Origin: Roseivirga sp.
Lineage (GTDB): Bacteria; Bacteroidota; Bacteroidia; Cytophagales; Cyclobacteriaceae
Assembly (NCBI GenBank): GCA_021404565.1
Contig: JAAWWF010000040.1
Coordinates: 62,001-126,000, forward strand
Direction of reading: 5' to 3'
DNA: 64,000 nt
Shown here: positions 27,660-36,937 of the stretch, piece by piece
Layout of the letters: every line of letters starts with the position of its first letter
Numbering within the stretch: the stretch's first letter is position 1
Notes under the pieces: generated by a model
What the model saw: the letters and a program-made list of their open reading frames with translations, nothing else
The model's database searches: none
Told to the model about the DNA's origin: nothing
Position numbers and translations under genes: made by a program

Positions 27660-27703
27660 TTCGATCATTCCCCACATTTCCATCTCCCCTGACCATGATT
27701 ACT

Positions 27704-28666
27704 ATGAAATTCAAGTTCGTTCTGCTTACCCTTTTGTCATTGAGTCTCTCTGTCAATGCTCAAAGCGCCAAAAAGAAAAAACAGGTAGAAGATATCGCCA
27801 ATAAAATAGCGGCTTCCATTGAAGAAAATAACGAAGAGTTTCTTACTGATATTTTTGATCTCAAAGCCTTCTCAGAACGCATCCTTATCAATGGACCATC
27901 ACCTGATCTTCAAAGGTTCAATAAGGGTTTTTTGACCGGCATAAGTAAACGCCCTTTGCTCAGCACCCTACTTTTGGAAAAGGTAGTGGCTTCGGGGGCT
28001 GATTATGAATTTCTAAGAGTCTACTTCGATAAAAAAGACCCTCATATCGTTTTCAGGCTTTTCGGTGAAGACGGCATCAATTACCATGACTTTTTGCTTC
28101 AGAAGGTCAAAGGAAAATACAAGATCATTGACATGTACTTCTACCTTAGTGGCGAGTATCTGAGCGCTACTTACCAAAGGCTGTATATCATGACCGGGAA
28201 ACAACACTTTGATGCCTCCCAAACAGCAGGCATGTCTGATCTCACTCTGGAAGATTTAACGAAAGTATCAACCGCAAGAGGTCTTGTGCAGCAAGGTGAG
28301 TATGAGGCAGCCAGAGATTTGATTGAAGGGATGAATGAGGGAGTCAGAAACGAAAAGCTCTTCAAAATCCTGGAATTGCAGATAAAATCCAACCTAAGTG
28401 ATGAAGGTTACCTGGAAGCAATAGAAGATTATAAAAGAGTTTTCCCTGATGATCCCAGTGTTGATTTAGTCTCTCTTGACCTTTTATTGCTGAATGAAAA
28501 ATTTATAGAAGCTCATGAAGCAATAGACAATCTGAACAAACGAGTGGGAGGGGATACTTTTCTTGATTTCTATCATGCCAGCATATACTACGCTCAGAGT
28601 GATTTTAAAAAGGCTGAGAAACTGTTTCTGAGATTTATAAGCAACCATCCCAACAATGAGGATTGA
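27704..28666 (+). CDS. Exported TPR-like protein, probably truncated by an in-frame TGA
   Basis: The start at 27704 puts the signal peptide first (MKFKFVLLTLLSLSLSVNAQ); an ATG at 27695 is in the same frame. The mature protein has an N-terminal alpha/beta domain (about 25-165) and a C-terminal array of helix pairs resembling TPR repeats (GLVQQGEYEAARDLIEGM, FYHASIYYAQSDFKKAEKLF). It stops at TGA 28664-28666 in mid-repeat. The same frame then continues for 62 sense codons (see 28667-28855) with the expected next helix, so the full protein was probably about 383 residues. A W-to-stop change (TGG to TGA) is the simplest explanation. Confidence 0.75.
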   Translation: MKFKFVLLTLLSLSLSVNAQSAKKKKQVEDIANKIAASIEENNEEFLTDIFDLKAFSERILINGPSPDLQRFNKGFLTGISKRPLLSTLLLEKVVASGADYEFLRVYFDKKDPHIVFRLFGEDGINYHDFLLQKVKGKYKIIDMYFYLSGEYLSATYQRLYIMTGKQHFDASQTAGMSDLTLEDLTKVSTARGLVQQGEYEAARDLIEGMNEGVRNEKLFKILELQIKSNLSDEGYLEAIEDYKRVFPDDPSVDLVSLDLLLLNEKFIEAHEAIDNLNKRVGGDTFLDFYHASIYYAQSDFKKAEKLFLRFISNHPNNED

Positions 28667-28855
28667 CCATACTATTTACTGGGCGTGTACATTGATTCTG
28701 GGAACTTCAAACAGGCTGTCAGCACTTTAAGAGAACTGATTGAAGAAACAGATGTGCTATTGGAAGATCTTGCTGCGATGATTGAAGAGGAACCCACCTA
28801 TGCTGACTTCACAGAGTCAGTAGAATATAAAAACTGGAAGAAACAGAAAAACTAG
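28667..28855 (+). pseudogene. Read-through tail of the TPR-like gene
   Basis: This segment is in frame with 27704-28666 after its TGA. It starts PYYLLGVYIDSGNFKQAV, which completes the TPR helix pair broken by the stop, and ends at TAG 28853-28855. It has no plausible start of its own. It is a remnant of the longer gene, or coding sequence hidden by a sequence error. Confidence 0.6.
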
Positions 28856-28962
28856 TCCCCTGTGCTTACCTCACCGGTCAAACAAAAACTAAATAGAAAC
28901 AGAAAGGCAATTGCCCTGGTTACACCAACTAGTATCCCAGGCAGCGTTCTGCTAAAAAGAAT

Positions 28963-30084
28963 ATGAAAAAGATGGCCCTCCTATTTGCTTTTACCCTCAT
29001 ACTGGCAAGTTGTGGTGGAGATGATAGTGATGATACCCCTGTACCTGGAGGTAGTTTTGAAGGAAACGTAACCCTGAGCACACAAGCTGAGGTGGATGCC
29101 TTTGGTACTCACGGATATGAGACTATCAACGGAGATCTGGATATAGCGGTAGACCTGGAAGATCGCGATGCCATCTTACACATTGCGAGGTTAAGCTCTG
29201 TTAGAGAAATCACAGGTAACCTGACTATTTTTGGTACTTCAGAACTCGTGGATTTATCGGGTTTGCATCAACTCAGAACAATCGGAGGCAGCCTTACCAT
29301 CAGCAGAAATCAGAGCCTGGCCAACATCAATTCATTTTCACGACTGACACACATCGGTGAGTGGATCAGCATTTTTCGCAACAATGCTCTAATAAATCTG
29401 GACTCTCTGATCAATATTACCAGTAGTCCGGCTGGAATCACAATTTCTGAAAACGATAACCTGACTGACATAGACGGACTAGGCGGCATCACAGCTTCGA
29501 GGGGTTCAATTCAGGTCCATCAAAACCGATCTCTGCTCAACCTTGACGGACTCAACAATATAGAATCGTCATACGAATGTATTTCAATCACTAACAATGC
29601 CTCGCTTACAAAGCTGGATGGAATCAATCAACTCACAACCATTGCCATAGCGAATATTATCATTACTGAAAACGATGCTCTTACAGAAATAAGTGGCTTT
29701 AACGGGCTTCCCCGGAACATCTGGATTCAGATTAGCGATAATCCCTTACTCAGCTCTATTTCAGGCTTTCAACAAGCGAAAACGGTCGGTGTATTATATA
29801 TTTTCAGAAACCCCTCCATTTCAGATATCAGCGGCTTTAACGCTCTGAAGCATGTAGAGGGTGACTTCGCCATTGCAAATACGCAAATCACCAATCTGGA
29901 TAGTTTTTCTGGTCTGGACTTTATCGATAAAGACATGATCATCGATAACAATGAGAACCTTGCCAACCTGTGCGGTCTTAGAAATGTACTCGAAACCAAT
30001 GGAGTAAGCGGGGAGGTGAACATACGCTACAATGGCTACAATCCCACCGTGGCTGATATAGTGGCCGGAAACTGCCAAAACTGA
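28963..30084 (+). CDS. Lipoprotein with receptor-L-domain (LRR-like) repeats
   Basis: The protein has 373 residues and a lipobox LASC with Cys17 and an acidic linker (GGDDSDD). That spacing, with acidic residues just after the Cys, is common for Bacteroidota surface lipoproteins. The rest is a solenoid of about ten 22- to 26-residue repeats with the receptor L-domain consensus: GNLTIFGTSELVDLSGL, GSLTISRNQSLANI, ITISENDNLTDIDGL and so on. It ends with GEVNIRYNGYNPTVADI. Probably surface-exposed and binds a protein or glycan. It is monocistronic as far as can be seen. Confidence 0.88.
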   Translation: MKKMALLFAFTLILASCGGDDSDDTPVPGGSFEGNVTLSTQAEVDAFGTHGYETINGDLDIAVDLEDRDAILHIARLSSVREITGNLTIFGTSELVDLSGLHQLRTIGGSLTISRNQSLANINSFSRLTHIGEWISIFRNNALINLDSLINITSSPAGITISENDNLTDIDGLGGITASRGSIQVHQNRSLLNLDGLNNIESSYECISITNNASLTKLDGINQLTTIAIANIIITENDALTEISGFNGLPRNIWIQISDNPLLSSISGFQQAKTVGVLYIFRNPSISDISGFNALKHVEGDFAIANTQITNLDSFSGLDFIDKDMIIDNNENLANLCGLRNVLETNGVSGEVNIRYNGYNPTVADIVAGNCQN

Positions 30085-30258
30085 TTATCCCCCATTTACC
30101 TCCGGCAATAAAAAGAAACAGGCTAACCAGTATATCTGAGAATAAATAGCGGCTTTTATTCCGATGTCGAGAAAGTTTTCTTCGATCTTTTTCTCACTCA
30201 TGCAACTTTCTTTTCAACACTACATCATTGCATTAACCTATTAATTTTACTAAAATAG

Positions 30259-30279
30259 CAATACCACTTTTTAGTATTG
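30259..30279. promoter_or_regulatory. Inverted repeat, probable PadR operator
   Basis: CAATAC and GTATTG form a perfect 6-bp inverted repeat around a 9-nt centre, ending 4 nt before the PadR start at 30284. The position fits autorepression by PadR. Confidence 0.55.
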
Positions 30280-30283
30280 AAAA

Positions 30284-30616
30284 ATGAAAGAGCTACAACT
30301 TGGAGAATTTGAGGAGATCGTGCTGCTCACAGTCGGCATACTGCATGGCAATGCCTATGGGGTAACTATCCGCAATGAAATAGAGAATCGCCTGAGTCGT
30401 GAGGTAAGTGTGGGTGCCTTACAAACCACCTTACGCAGACTCGAAAAGAAAGGCTTTGTGAAGTCTGCTCACGGGGAGGGTAACCAGGCCCGGGGAGGCC
30501 GGCCCAAGCTGTATTTCACCATTACTGCCCACGGACAAAAGGCCATTTCCAGTTCGCGCGAAACCCGCAATGCCCTGTGGGATGCCTTACCACAGCTTAT
30601 CGCCAAGCCTGAATAA
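30284..30616 (+). CDS. PadR family transcriptional regulator
   Basis: The 110-residue protein has the PadR winged helix: LGEFEEIVLLTVGILHGNAYGV at the start, the recognition helix region SVGALQTTLRRLEKKGFV and the wing GGRPKLYFTIT. Its stop is directly followed by the ATG of the permease gene at 30617 (no gap), so regulator and permease are one unit. The inverted repeat at 30259-30279 may be its operator. This regulator-permease pairing recurs in Bacteroidota. The signal sensed is unknown. Confidence 0.93.
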   Translation: MKELQLGEFEEIVLLTVGILHGNAYGVTIRNEIENRLSREVSVGALQTTLRRLEKKGFVKSAHGEGNQARGGRPKLYFTITAHGQKAISSSRETRNALWDALPQLIAKPE

Positions 30617-33271
30617 ATGGGTAACATCAATCAACAGCCGCCTCATTTCTTCCGGAAGCTTTTCCGAGGATTCTGCAAGCCCTCGCTCCACCCCTACCTG
30701 GAAGGAGATCTGCTGGAACACTTTCAGGAAAAGGCACAAACACATGGGCTGAAAAAAGCACGCTGGCGATTTGCCAAAGATGTGATTAAGCTTTTCAGGC
30801 CCGGTATAATACGGTCATTTATTCCATCTCAAAAACTCAACCACGCTGATATGTTCAAACATAACCTTCTCATAACGCTAAGAAATGTCAAGCGAGACTT
30901 TAGCAGCTTTATCATCAATCTTTTAGGCCTGGTCACTGCCTTAACGACAAGCTTGTTTATCTACCTCTGGATAACTGATGAGGCCTCTGTCAATGATTTT
31001 CACATCAAGGGAGATCGGCTTTACCAGGTTTTTCTGAATGAGCCCACGCCCTACGGTGTAGAAACAGACCCTGGCACCCAGGTGCAATTGGCCGGCACAC
31101 TCAAAGATGAATTTCCCGAGGTGGATCAATCGGCTGCCGTTATTCCTTATGAGTGGTTTGATGGGGAGAAGTTCGTGCTCTCCGATGGAGGCGAACGATT
31201 CACCTCCTCCCGTAACCAATTTGCCACGAAAGACTATTTTCAGCTCTTTTCCTTCAATATCATCCGGGGTAATCAAGCTGCACTGTTAAACGATAAACGC
31301 TCCGTAGTGATCTCTGCGGAGCTGGCAGATCGGCTATTTAAAAGTTATGACGCAGTGGGTAAAACACTGGAATGGCTCCATGAAGATTATGGTGGACTCT
31401 ACCAGGTATCTGGCGTTTTTGAGACCTTAACCTCCAGCTCCACCCAGCAATTTGACGCTGTATTTCACTTTGACATCATCAAAGAAGACGAAGGAGATAG
31501 CTGGCTTGAATGGACAGAAAGTGATCCCTCCACCTTTGTTACTTTAAAGCCGAAAGCCAACCCGGAGCTCTTTAATGATAAGCTAAGCAAGCTTGTTAAA
31601 AGTAAAAACAACAACCTGCAAAGCTATCTGTTTGCCCAGCCCTTCCCCGACACCTATCTGTATGACCGCTTTGAAAACGGAATTCCTGTAGGTGGAAGAA
31701 TAAGTTATTTAAAACTCTTTGGACTGATAGCGGTCTTCATTCTGCTCATAGCCAGCATCAATTTCATGATCATGTCCACCGCCAGGGCCAGTAAGCGCAT
31801 GAAAGAGATTGGGATTAAAAAAGCCATGGGGGCCGAACGGGCACACATTGCCATGCAGTACCTGATCGAGTCTGTTAGCATCACTATGATCGCATTGATC
31901 ATATCTCTCGCACTGACCTGGCTCTTTCTGCCTCAATTCAATCAAATGGCAGGAAAACAGATTTCTATGGACCTGGATCCGGAACTGATACTTTACCTCA
32001 TCCTGGCGGCCATCACCACAGGGGTTCTTGCAGGCAGCTATCCCGCACTGTACCTTTCTGGCTTTAACCCGGTAAGAGCGCTAAAAGGTCAGCTTAGCAA
32101 AAGCCTGAATGGCCAGATCACCCGAAAAACACTGGTAGTTTTTCAGTTTGCTATCTCAACCATTCTTACTGTGGCTGTAATAGTCGTTTCACAACAAATC
32201 AACCTGATCCAATCCAAAGACCTTGGTTTTGATAAGGAGAACCTCATCTGGTTTACCATGGGAAAAACAGATAGTGAAAAGAACGGAGGTGTAGACGGAC
32301 TTTCGCCAGAAAGGATTGAAAGCTTTCTACAATTACTAAATAACACTCCGGGTGTACAGCACAGCTCAAATTTCGCTCATAATGTACTCGGGGCTTATGG
32401 CACTACCACAGGCCTTAGCTGGGATGGTAAAGACCCGGCAGTAAACGCACTCTTTGCCCAAATAGCGGGAGGATATGAATTTATAGAAACCATGGGTATG
32501 GAAATGAAGGTGGGCCGGAGTTATTCCAGAGACTTCTCATCCGACCTGGATAAGATCATACTCAATGAAACTGCCATGGCTGCCATTGGATATGAAAACC
32601 CCATTGGCAAATCTATCAACCTTTGGGGGCAAGACAGAGAGATTATCGGGGTAGTGAAAGATTTCCATATAGATATGCTCTATCAGGACATCAAGCCCGC
32701 CTTTATTTCTCTTTCAAGCAACGACTTTGCCTCTCAGGTTATGGTCAGGATGTCGGCAGGAGATCACAAAGCCACGATTGACCGGATCAAGCAGGTATAT
32801 GAAGATTACTTTATTGCCGGTATCCCATTCGAGTTTCAGTTTTTGAATGAAGATTACCAGCGATTTTATGCCCGGGAATTCCGTGCAGGAGTCTTCACCC
32901 AATATGCTACGGCTATCGCCCTTTTTATTACCTGCCTTGGTTTGGTTGGTTTTGCTTCATTTACACTACAAAGAAGACTCAAAGAGATTGCCATTCGCAA
33001 AGTATTGGGTTCTACTCCCTGGCAGGTGCTGGCACTCTTATTCAGGTCATTTCTCATACTGGTGCTGACAGCCATGGTTATTGCCCTGCCTGCGAGTTTT
33101 TTCATTTCAAAAAGCTGGCTCGATACCTTCGCTTATCGGGTGGATTTAGAAATCTGGTTTTTCCTGGTAGCTGGTCTCTCGGTTATGCTCATTACCATTG
33201 CCACCGTAGGCTATCAGACATTAAGGGTTAGCAGAACTAATGCGGTAGAACATTTAAGTCTGGATCAATAA
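30617..33271 (+). CDS. FtsX/MacB-type permease with N-terminal permease prefix domain (copy 1)
   Basis: The protein has 884 residues. Residues about 8-85 are the helical prefix domain (KPSLHPYLEGDLLEHFQEK) found on permeases paired with PadR regulators. The MacB-like layout follows: membrane helix about 92-115, a periplasmic domain, FtsX helices with ASKRMKEIGIKKAMGAE (about 395-411), a second periplasmic domain and a C-terminal FtsX block with RRLKEIAIRKVLGSTP. No ATPase gene is adjacent. The gene begins right after the PadR stop and is followed 14 nt later by a close paralogue, so the three form an operon. The transported substrate is unknown. Confidence 0.92.
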   Translation: MGNINQQPPHFFRKLFRGFCKPSLHPYLEGDLLEHFQEKAQTHGLKKARWRFAKDVIKLFRPGIIRSFIPSQKLNHADMFKHNLLITLRNVKRDFSSFIINLLGLVTALTTSLFIYLWITDEASVNDFHIKGDRLYQVFLNEPTPYGVETDPGTQVQLAGTLKDEFPEVDQSAAVIPYEWFDGEKFVLSDGGERFTSSRNQFATKDYFQLFSFNIIRGNQAALLNDKRSVVISAELADRLFKSYDAVGKTLEWLHEDYGGLYQVSGVFETLTSSSTQQFDAVFHFDIIKEDEGDSWLEWTESDPSTFVTLKPKANPELFNDKLSKLVKSKNNNLQSYLFAQPFPDTYLYDRFENGIPVGGRISYLKLFGLIAVFILLIASINFMIMSTARASKRMKEIGIKKAMGAERAHIAMQYLIESVSITMIALIISLALTWLFLPQFNQMAGKQISMDLDPELILYLILAAITTGVLAGSYPALYLSGFNPVRALKGQLSKSLNGQITRKTLVVFQFAISTILTVAVIVVSQQINLIQSKDLGFDKENLIWFTMGKTDSEKNGGVDGLSPERIESFLQLLNNTPGVQHSSNFAHNVLGAYGTTTGLSWDGKDPAVNALFAQIAGGYEFIETMGMEMKVGRSYSRDFSSDLDKIILNETAMAAIGYENPIGKSINLWGQDREIIGVVKDFHIDMLYQDIKPAFISLSSNDFASQVMVRMSAGDHKATIDRIKQVYEDYFIAGIPFEFQFLNEDYQRFYAREFRAGVFTQYATAIALFITCLGLVGFASFTLQRRLKEIAIRKVLGSTPWQVLALLFRSFLILVLTAMVIALPASFFISKSWLDTFAYRVDLEIWFFLVAGLSVMLITIATVGYQTLRVSRTNAVEHLSLDQ
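30674..30798 (+). repeat. Near-identical prefix-domain sequence, copy 1
   Basis: These 125 nt differ from 33331-33455 at about four positions by eye, far fewer than in the rest of the two genes. This indicates gene conversion or a recent partial duplication of the prefix domain. Confidence 0.85.
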
Positions 33272-33285
33272 GATTTTTATAGAAT

Positions 33286-35871
33286 ATGGATCAGGCACCT
33301 TCTTTTTTCAGAAAACTTCTTAAATGGTTTTGCAAGCCCTCGCTCCACCCCTACCTGGAAGGTGATCTGCTGGAACACTTTCAGGAAAAGGCACAAACAC
33401 ATGGGCTGAAAAAAGCACGCTGCCGATTTGCCAAAGACGTGATTAAGCTATTCAGACCTGGAATTATACGGTCATTTATCCCAACTCAAAAACTCAACAC
33501 CTTTACCATGTTACGCCACACAATTACCATCACTGCACGCAACTTCAAGCGGCATACCAGTACTTTTCTTATCAACCTGCTGGGCCTTTCCTCAGGCTTG
33601 ATTGCTGTATTGTTTATTTACCTCTGGGTAAACGATGAATTGAACTTCGACAAGCTTCACGAAACGGACGCTCAGCTTTATCAGGTAAGGCTCAATTTTG
33701 CAGCTCCCAATGGGGTGAATACCGTTGTCTGGACACCAGCCCCACTGGCTCCGGCTGTTCAGGGCACTATTCCGGAAATTGCGCTGGCGAGCAGGCTCTT
33801 TGCCGGTAGCCAAAACGGGGTAGTATCCCATCAGAAAGGACCTGAAATCAGGGCACGTGAAGTTTTTGCCGATAGAAATCTCTTCTGGGTGTTTTCATTT
33901 GGACTGATTGAAGGGAATATTGATAACATCGTTCCTGACCTTAAATCTGTGGCCATATCTGACCAACTGGCATTGAAGCTCTTCAATACTACAGACAAGC
34001 TCATAGGCAAGACAATTCACCTGGATAAGGATGACCTGACTGGAGATTATCTCATCTCCGGGGTTTTCAAGGCTCCACCTGGCAACAGCAGTTTGCAGTT
34101 TGATGCTGTCTTTTCTATGGAGCAGCTACTGATCAAGAGTCCGCAAATGAACCAATGGAACTACAACAATCCAGACACTTACCTTGTGCTAAAGCCAGGC
34201 TCAGATCCCTTGGCTGTCAATACCAAGCTGGAGGCACTCCTCAAGAGTAAGCCCCAGGTAGAGATATCATCCACCCTGATGCATAAATTCTCAGATGGTT
34301 ATCTCCACGGCACTTTCAAAAACGGAGAAGTTTCGGGAGGCCGAATTACCTATGTCAGGCTTTTCTCCGGTATTGCGCTGATCATTCTGCTAATCGCCTG
34401 TATCAACTTTATGAACCTGGCCACTGCCCAGGCGGCCAAAAGGCTGAAGGAGGTAGGTGTGAAAAAGGCCATGGGCATTCATAGACAATCCCTCGTTTTT
34501 CAGTTTCTGACCGAGTCTGTTATTCTGGCCCTGATCGCATTGGCGGTCGCCCTGCTGTTCGTATGTCTCTTTCTGCCCGGCTTCAATACTCTTGTGGGCA
34601 AGCAACTGCAATTGACTCCTGACCTGAGCCTGATCGGTACACTTTTAGCCATTACGCTCACCACCGGTTTACTTGCCGGCAGCTATCCGGCATTGTATCT
34701 CTCCGGGTTTAAAACAGTAGCCCTGCTCAAGGGTAAACTCAAAGCAAAAACAAACGATCTTTGGTTTAGAAAGGGGCTGGTCATTTTCCAGTTTGCCACT
34801 TCTATCGTGCTAATTCTATCTATTCTGGTGGTATATCAGCAGATAGAGTTGATTCAAAATAAGAACCTCGGCTATGATCGTGACAATGTCATCTCTTTTC
34901 CGGTTGAGGGCAAGATTTCTAATAATGTAGATCCTTTTCTGGATGAGGTAGGTAACCTGCCGGGTGTGGTATCCGCCACAGGTGCCGCACACAGCATTCT
35001 GGAAAATGGATCAAGTACCAGAGGGGTTAACTGGGAGGGCAAAGACCCGGAAGAATTCATTCCTTTTAAGTATATCAGTGCCAACTATAACTATCACTCG
35101 ACACTCAACATAGAGCTCAAGGCAGGTCGATACTATTCCAAAGAGTTTGGCAATGAGAAGCAGAGCGTAGTGATTAACGAAACAGCTGTAAAAACCATTG
35201 GCCTGGAAAATCCGATTGGTGAGGTCATCAGTATCTGGGGGCAAAACCGACAGATCATCGGGGTGGTAAAAGATTTTCACCTGGAGTCATTTTACGAAGA
35301 GGTCAAACCCCTTTTCCTTAACCTTTCTGACAGAAACTACGATATCATGCTGCGCATACAGGCGGGTGCTGAAAGGGAAACCATTGAGCGGGTAAGAGAC
35401 TTCTATACCGAATACAATAATGGTCTGGCCTTTGACTTTAAGTTTATGGACACCAAATACCAGGAGCTTTACGAGTCGGAAAACCGTGTCAGTACCCTGG
35501 CGCAATATTTTGCCGCTATCGCCATGATCATTTCCTGCCTTGGGCTATTTGGCCTGGCCACCTTCTCGGCTGAGCGCAGAATCAAGGAAATCGGCATTCG
35601 CAAAGCCCTGGGAGCGAGTGTCTCCTCAGTTATAGGAATTCTCACCGGAGGTTTTGCCAAGATGGTCATTATCTCCATTGTGATTGCTTTGCCCTTTAGT
35701 TATTGGCTGGCCAATGATTGGCTCAATGGCTTTGCCTATCACATAGAGCTAAAATGGTGGTTCTTCGCTCTCACCGGCATTTCTACCCTGCTCATCGCCA
35801 TGCTCACCATTGGCTTGCGCACTTTCCAGGCCGCCCGTGCCAAACCTACAGACTGCTTGCGGTATGAGTAG
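33286..35871 (+). CDS. FtsX/MacB-type permease with N-terminal permease prefix domain (copy 2)
   Basis: The 861-residue paralogue of 30617-33271 has the same order: prefix domain (about 8-85), membrane helix, periplasmic MacB_PCD domain, FtsX helices with AAKRLKEVGVKKAMGIH (about 383-399), a second periplasmic domain, and a final FtsX block with ERRIKEIGIRKALGASVSS. The cytoplasmic loops are conserved while the periplasmic parts have diverged, suggesting different partners or substrates. It starts 14 nt after copy 1, on the same transcript. The two may work as a pair, but each already has the full duplicated architecture. Confidence 0.92.
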   Translation: MDQAPSFFRKLLKWFCKPSLHPYLEGDLLEHFQEKAQTHGLKKARCRFAKDVIKLFRPGIIRSFIPTQKLNTFTMLRHTITITARNFKRHTSTFLINLLGLSSGLIAVLFIYLWVNDELNFDKLHETDAQLYQVRLNFAAPNGVNTVVWTPAPLAPAVQGTIPEIALASRLFAGSQNGVVSHQKGPEIRAREVFADRNLFWVFSFGLIEGNIDNIVPDLKSVAISDQLALKLFNTTDKLIGKTIHLDKDDLTGDYLISGVFKAPPGNSSLQFDAVFSMEQLLIKSPQMNQWNYNNPDTYLVLKPGSDPLAVNTKLEALLKSKPQVEISSTLMHKFSDGYLHGTFKNGEVSGGRITYVRLFSGIALIILLIACINFMNLATAQAAKRLKEVGVKKAMGIHRQSLVFQFLTESVILALIALAVALLFVCLFLPGFNTLVGKQLQLTPDLSLIGTLLAITLTTGLLAGSYPALYLSGFKTVALLKGKLKAKTNDLWFRKGLVIFQFATSIVLILSILVVYQQIELIQNKNLGYDRDNVISFPVEGKISNNVDPFLDEVGNLPGVVSATGAAHSILENGSSTRGVNWEGKDPEEFIPFKYISANYNYHSTLNIELKAGRYYSKEFGNEKQSVVINETAVKTIGLENPIGEVISIWGQNRQIIGVVKDFHLESFYEEVKPLFLNLSDRNYDIMLRIQAGAERETIERVRDFYTEYNNGLAFDFKFMDTKYQELYESENRVSTLAQYFAAIAMIISCLGLFGLATFSAERRIKEIGIRKALGASVSSVIGILTGGFAKMVIISIVIALPFSYWLANDWLNGFAYHIELKWWFFALTGISTLLIAMLTIGLRTFQAARAKPTDCLRYE
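33331..33455 (+). repeat. Near-identical prefix-domain sequence, copy 2
   Basis: Partner of 30674-30798. The high identity extends weakly to about 33500 and then falls off sharply in the first membrane helix. Confidence 0.85.
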
Positions 35872-35940
35872 TTTCATCACTTGCGCCAACCCCTCGTTAG
35901 GCGCCTGTTGAAATTGTTTCTGGTTTCGTAAATTGCCGAC

Positions 35941-36576
35941 ATGCGCAGATACAAACTTTTCCTCCTCACCGTTCTGACAGCCATTGTCCTGATGGGTTGT
36001 TCACAGAGCAAGCATCATGAAGAAGAAAAAGAAACATCTCTGATCGACCTGATGACAGGCTCTTTTGACAGTCGAAAGCAGGCAGCTGCAGATTCTGCTT
36101 ATTATAATATATCTCTCCACATGTATCCTATCTGGACCAACCGGGAAGGTAGCTGGCTCTATGTAGAACAGGCGTTGGCCAGTACCGAGGACAAACCCTA
36201 TCGTCAACGGGTCTATAAGCTGGAAAATCAACAGGATGGTACTATAAAAAGTAGTGTCTACACCCTCAGCGATGAAGAGAACTTCATTGGCAAATGGAAA
36301 GATCCGGGTTTCTTCAACCAGTTCACAGCAAAAGGTATCCTGGCAGAAAGAGAAGGCTGTGCAGTGATTATGAAGCGCATAGACGACACTAGTTTTGAGG
36401 GAGCTACTGTAGGCAAAGCTTGTGTAAGTACGCTAAGGGGGGCGGCATATGCTACCTCAAGCGTTACCATAGCCATTGATCGGGTAGAAAGCTGGGATCA
36501 GGGTTTTGACAGCAATGACCAGCAGGTCTGGGGTGCCGAAAAAGCCGGTTATGTATTCGATAAGCTAAAGCAATAA
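35941..36576 (+). CDS. CpcT/CpeT-like lipoprotein
   Basis: The protein has 211 residues with a lipobox VLMGC (Cys20) and an acidic linker. The body matches the CpcT/CpeT chromophore-lyase fold: LMTGSFDSRKQAAADSAYYN, a strand ending WLYVEQA, PYRQRVYKLE, and the late CVSTLRGAAYATSSVTI. In cyanobacteria the family attaches bilins to phycobiliproteins; heterotrophic Bacteroidota carry it without phycobilisomes, so the role here is open, perhaps ligand binding in the envelope. It stands 69 nt after the permease and 13 nt before the YjbR gene. Confidence 0.85.
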   Translation: MRRYKLFLLTVLTAIVLMGCSQSKHHEEEKETSLIDLMTGSFDSRKQAAADSAYYNISLHMYPIWTNREGSWLYVEQALASTEDKPYRQRVYKLENQQDGTIKSSVYTLSDEENFIGKWKDPGFFNQFTAKGILAEREGCAVIMKRIDDTSFEGATVGKACVSTLRGAAYATSSVTIAIDRVESWDQGFDSNDQQVWGAEKAGYVFDKLKQ

Positions 36577-36589
36577 GATACGCTGAACC

Positions 36590-36937
36590 ATGACCCTGGA
36601 AGAGATTAGGAAGATATGCCTGGACTACCCAGCTACCTCCGAGGAAATTAAATGGGAAAATGACCTCTGTTTTTTGCTGGGTAAAAAGATGTTTCTGATA
36701 GCTTCTCTCAACACAGCTCCTGTGGCCGTTTCCTTTAAAACCAACCCAGAAGGTTTTACCGCATTTTCCGAGAGACCCGGATTCCGGCCCGCTCCTTATC
36801 TGGCCCGATATGGCTGGATTATGGTAGAGGACATTGAACTGGTAAGCAAAGCCGAATGGAAGCTATTGATTCAACAGTCTTATGAACTGGTATTATCCAG
36901 GCTGCCGGCAAAGACCCGAAAGTCATTGGGAGTATAA
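36590..36937 (+). CDS. MmcQ/YjbR family protein
   Basis: The 115-residue protein has the YjbR fold markers: EEIRKICLDYPATSEEIKW at the N-terminus, KMFLIASL, SFKTNPEGFTAF, and ARYGWIMVED followed by a C-terminal helix. Members are small cytoplasmic proteins with a double-wing DNA-binding-like fold and no proven enzymatic role. The start is 13 nt after the CpcT-like stop, so co-transcription is likely. Confidence 0.92.
   Translation: MTLEEIRKICLDYPATSEEIKWENDLCFLLGKKMFLIASLNTAPVAVSFKTNPEGFTAFSERPGFRPAPYLARYGWIMVEDIELVSKAEWKLLIQQSYELVLSRLPAKTRKSLGV

Noticed and set aside
28664-28666. TGA as a selenocysteine codon
   Set aside because: No selenocysteine-insertion hairpin is evident just downstream and the family context (TPR repeat) does not call for it; a Trp-to-stop change is simpler.
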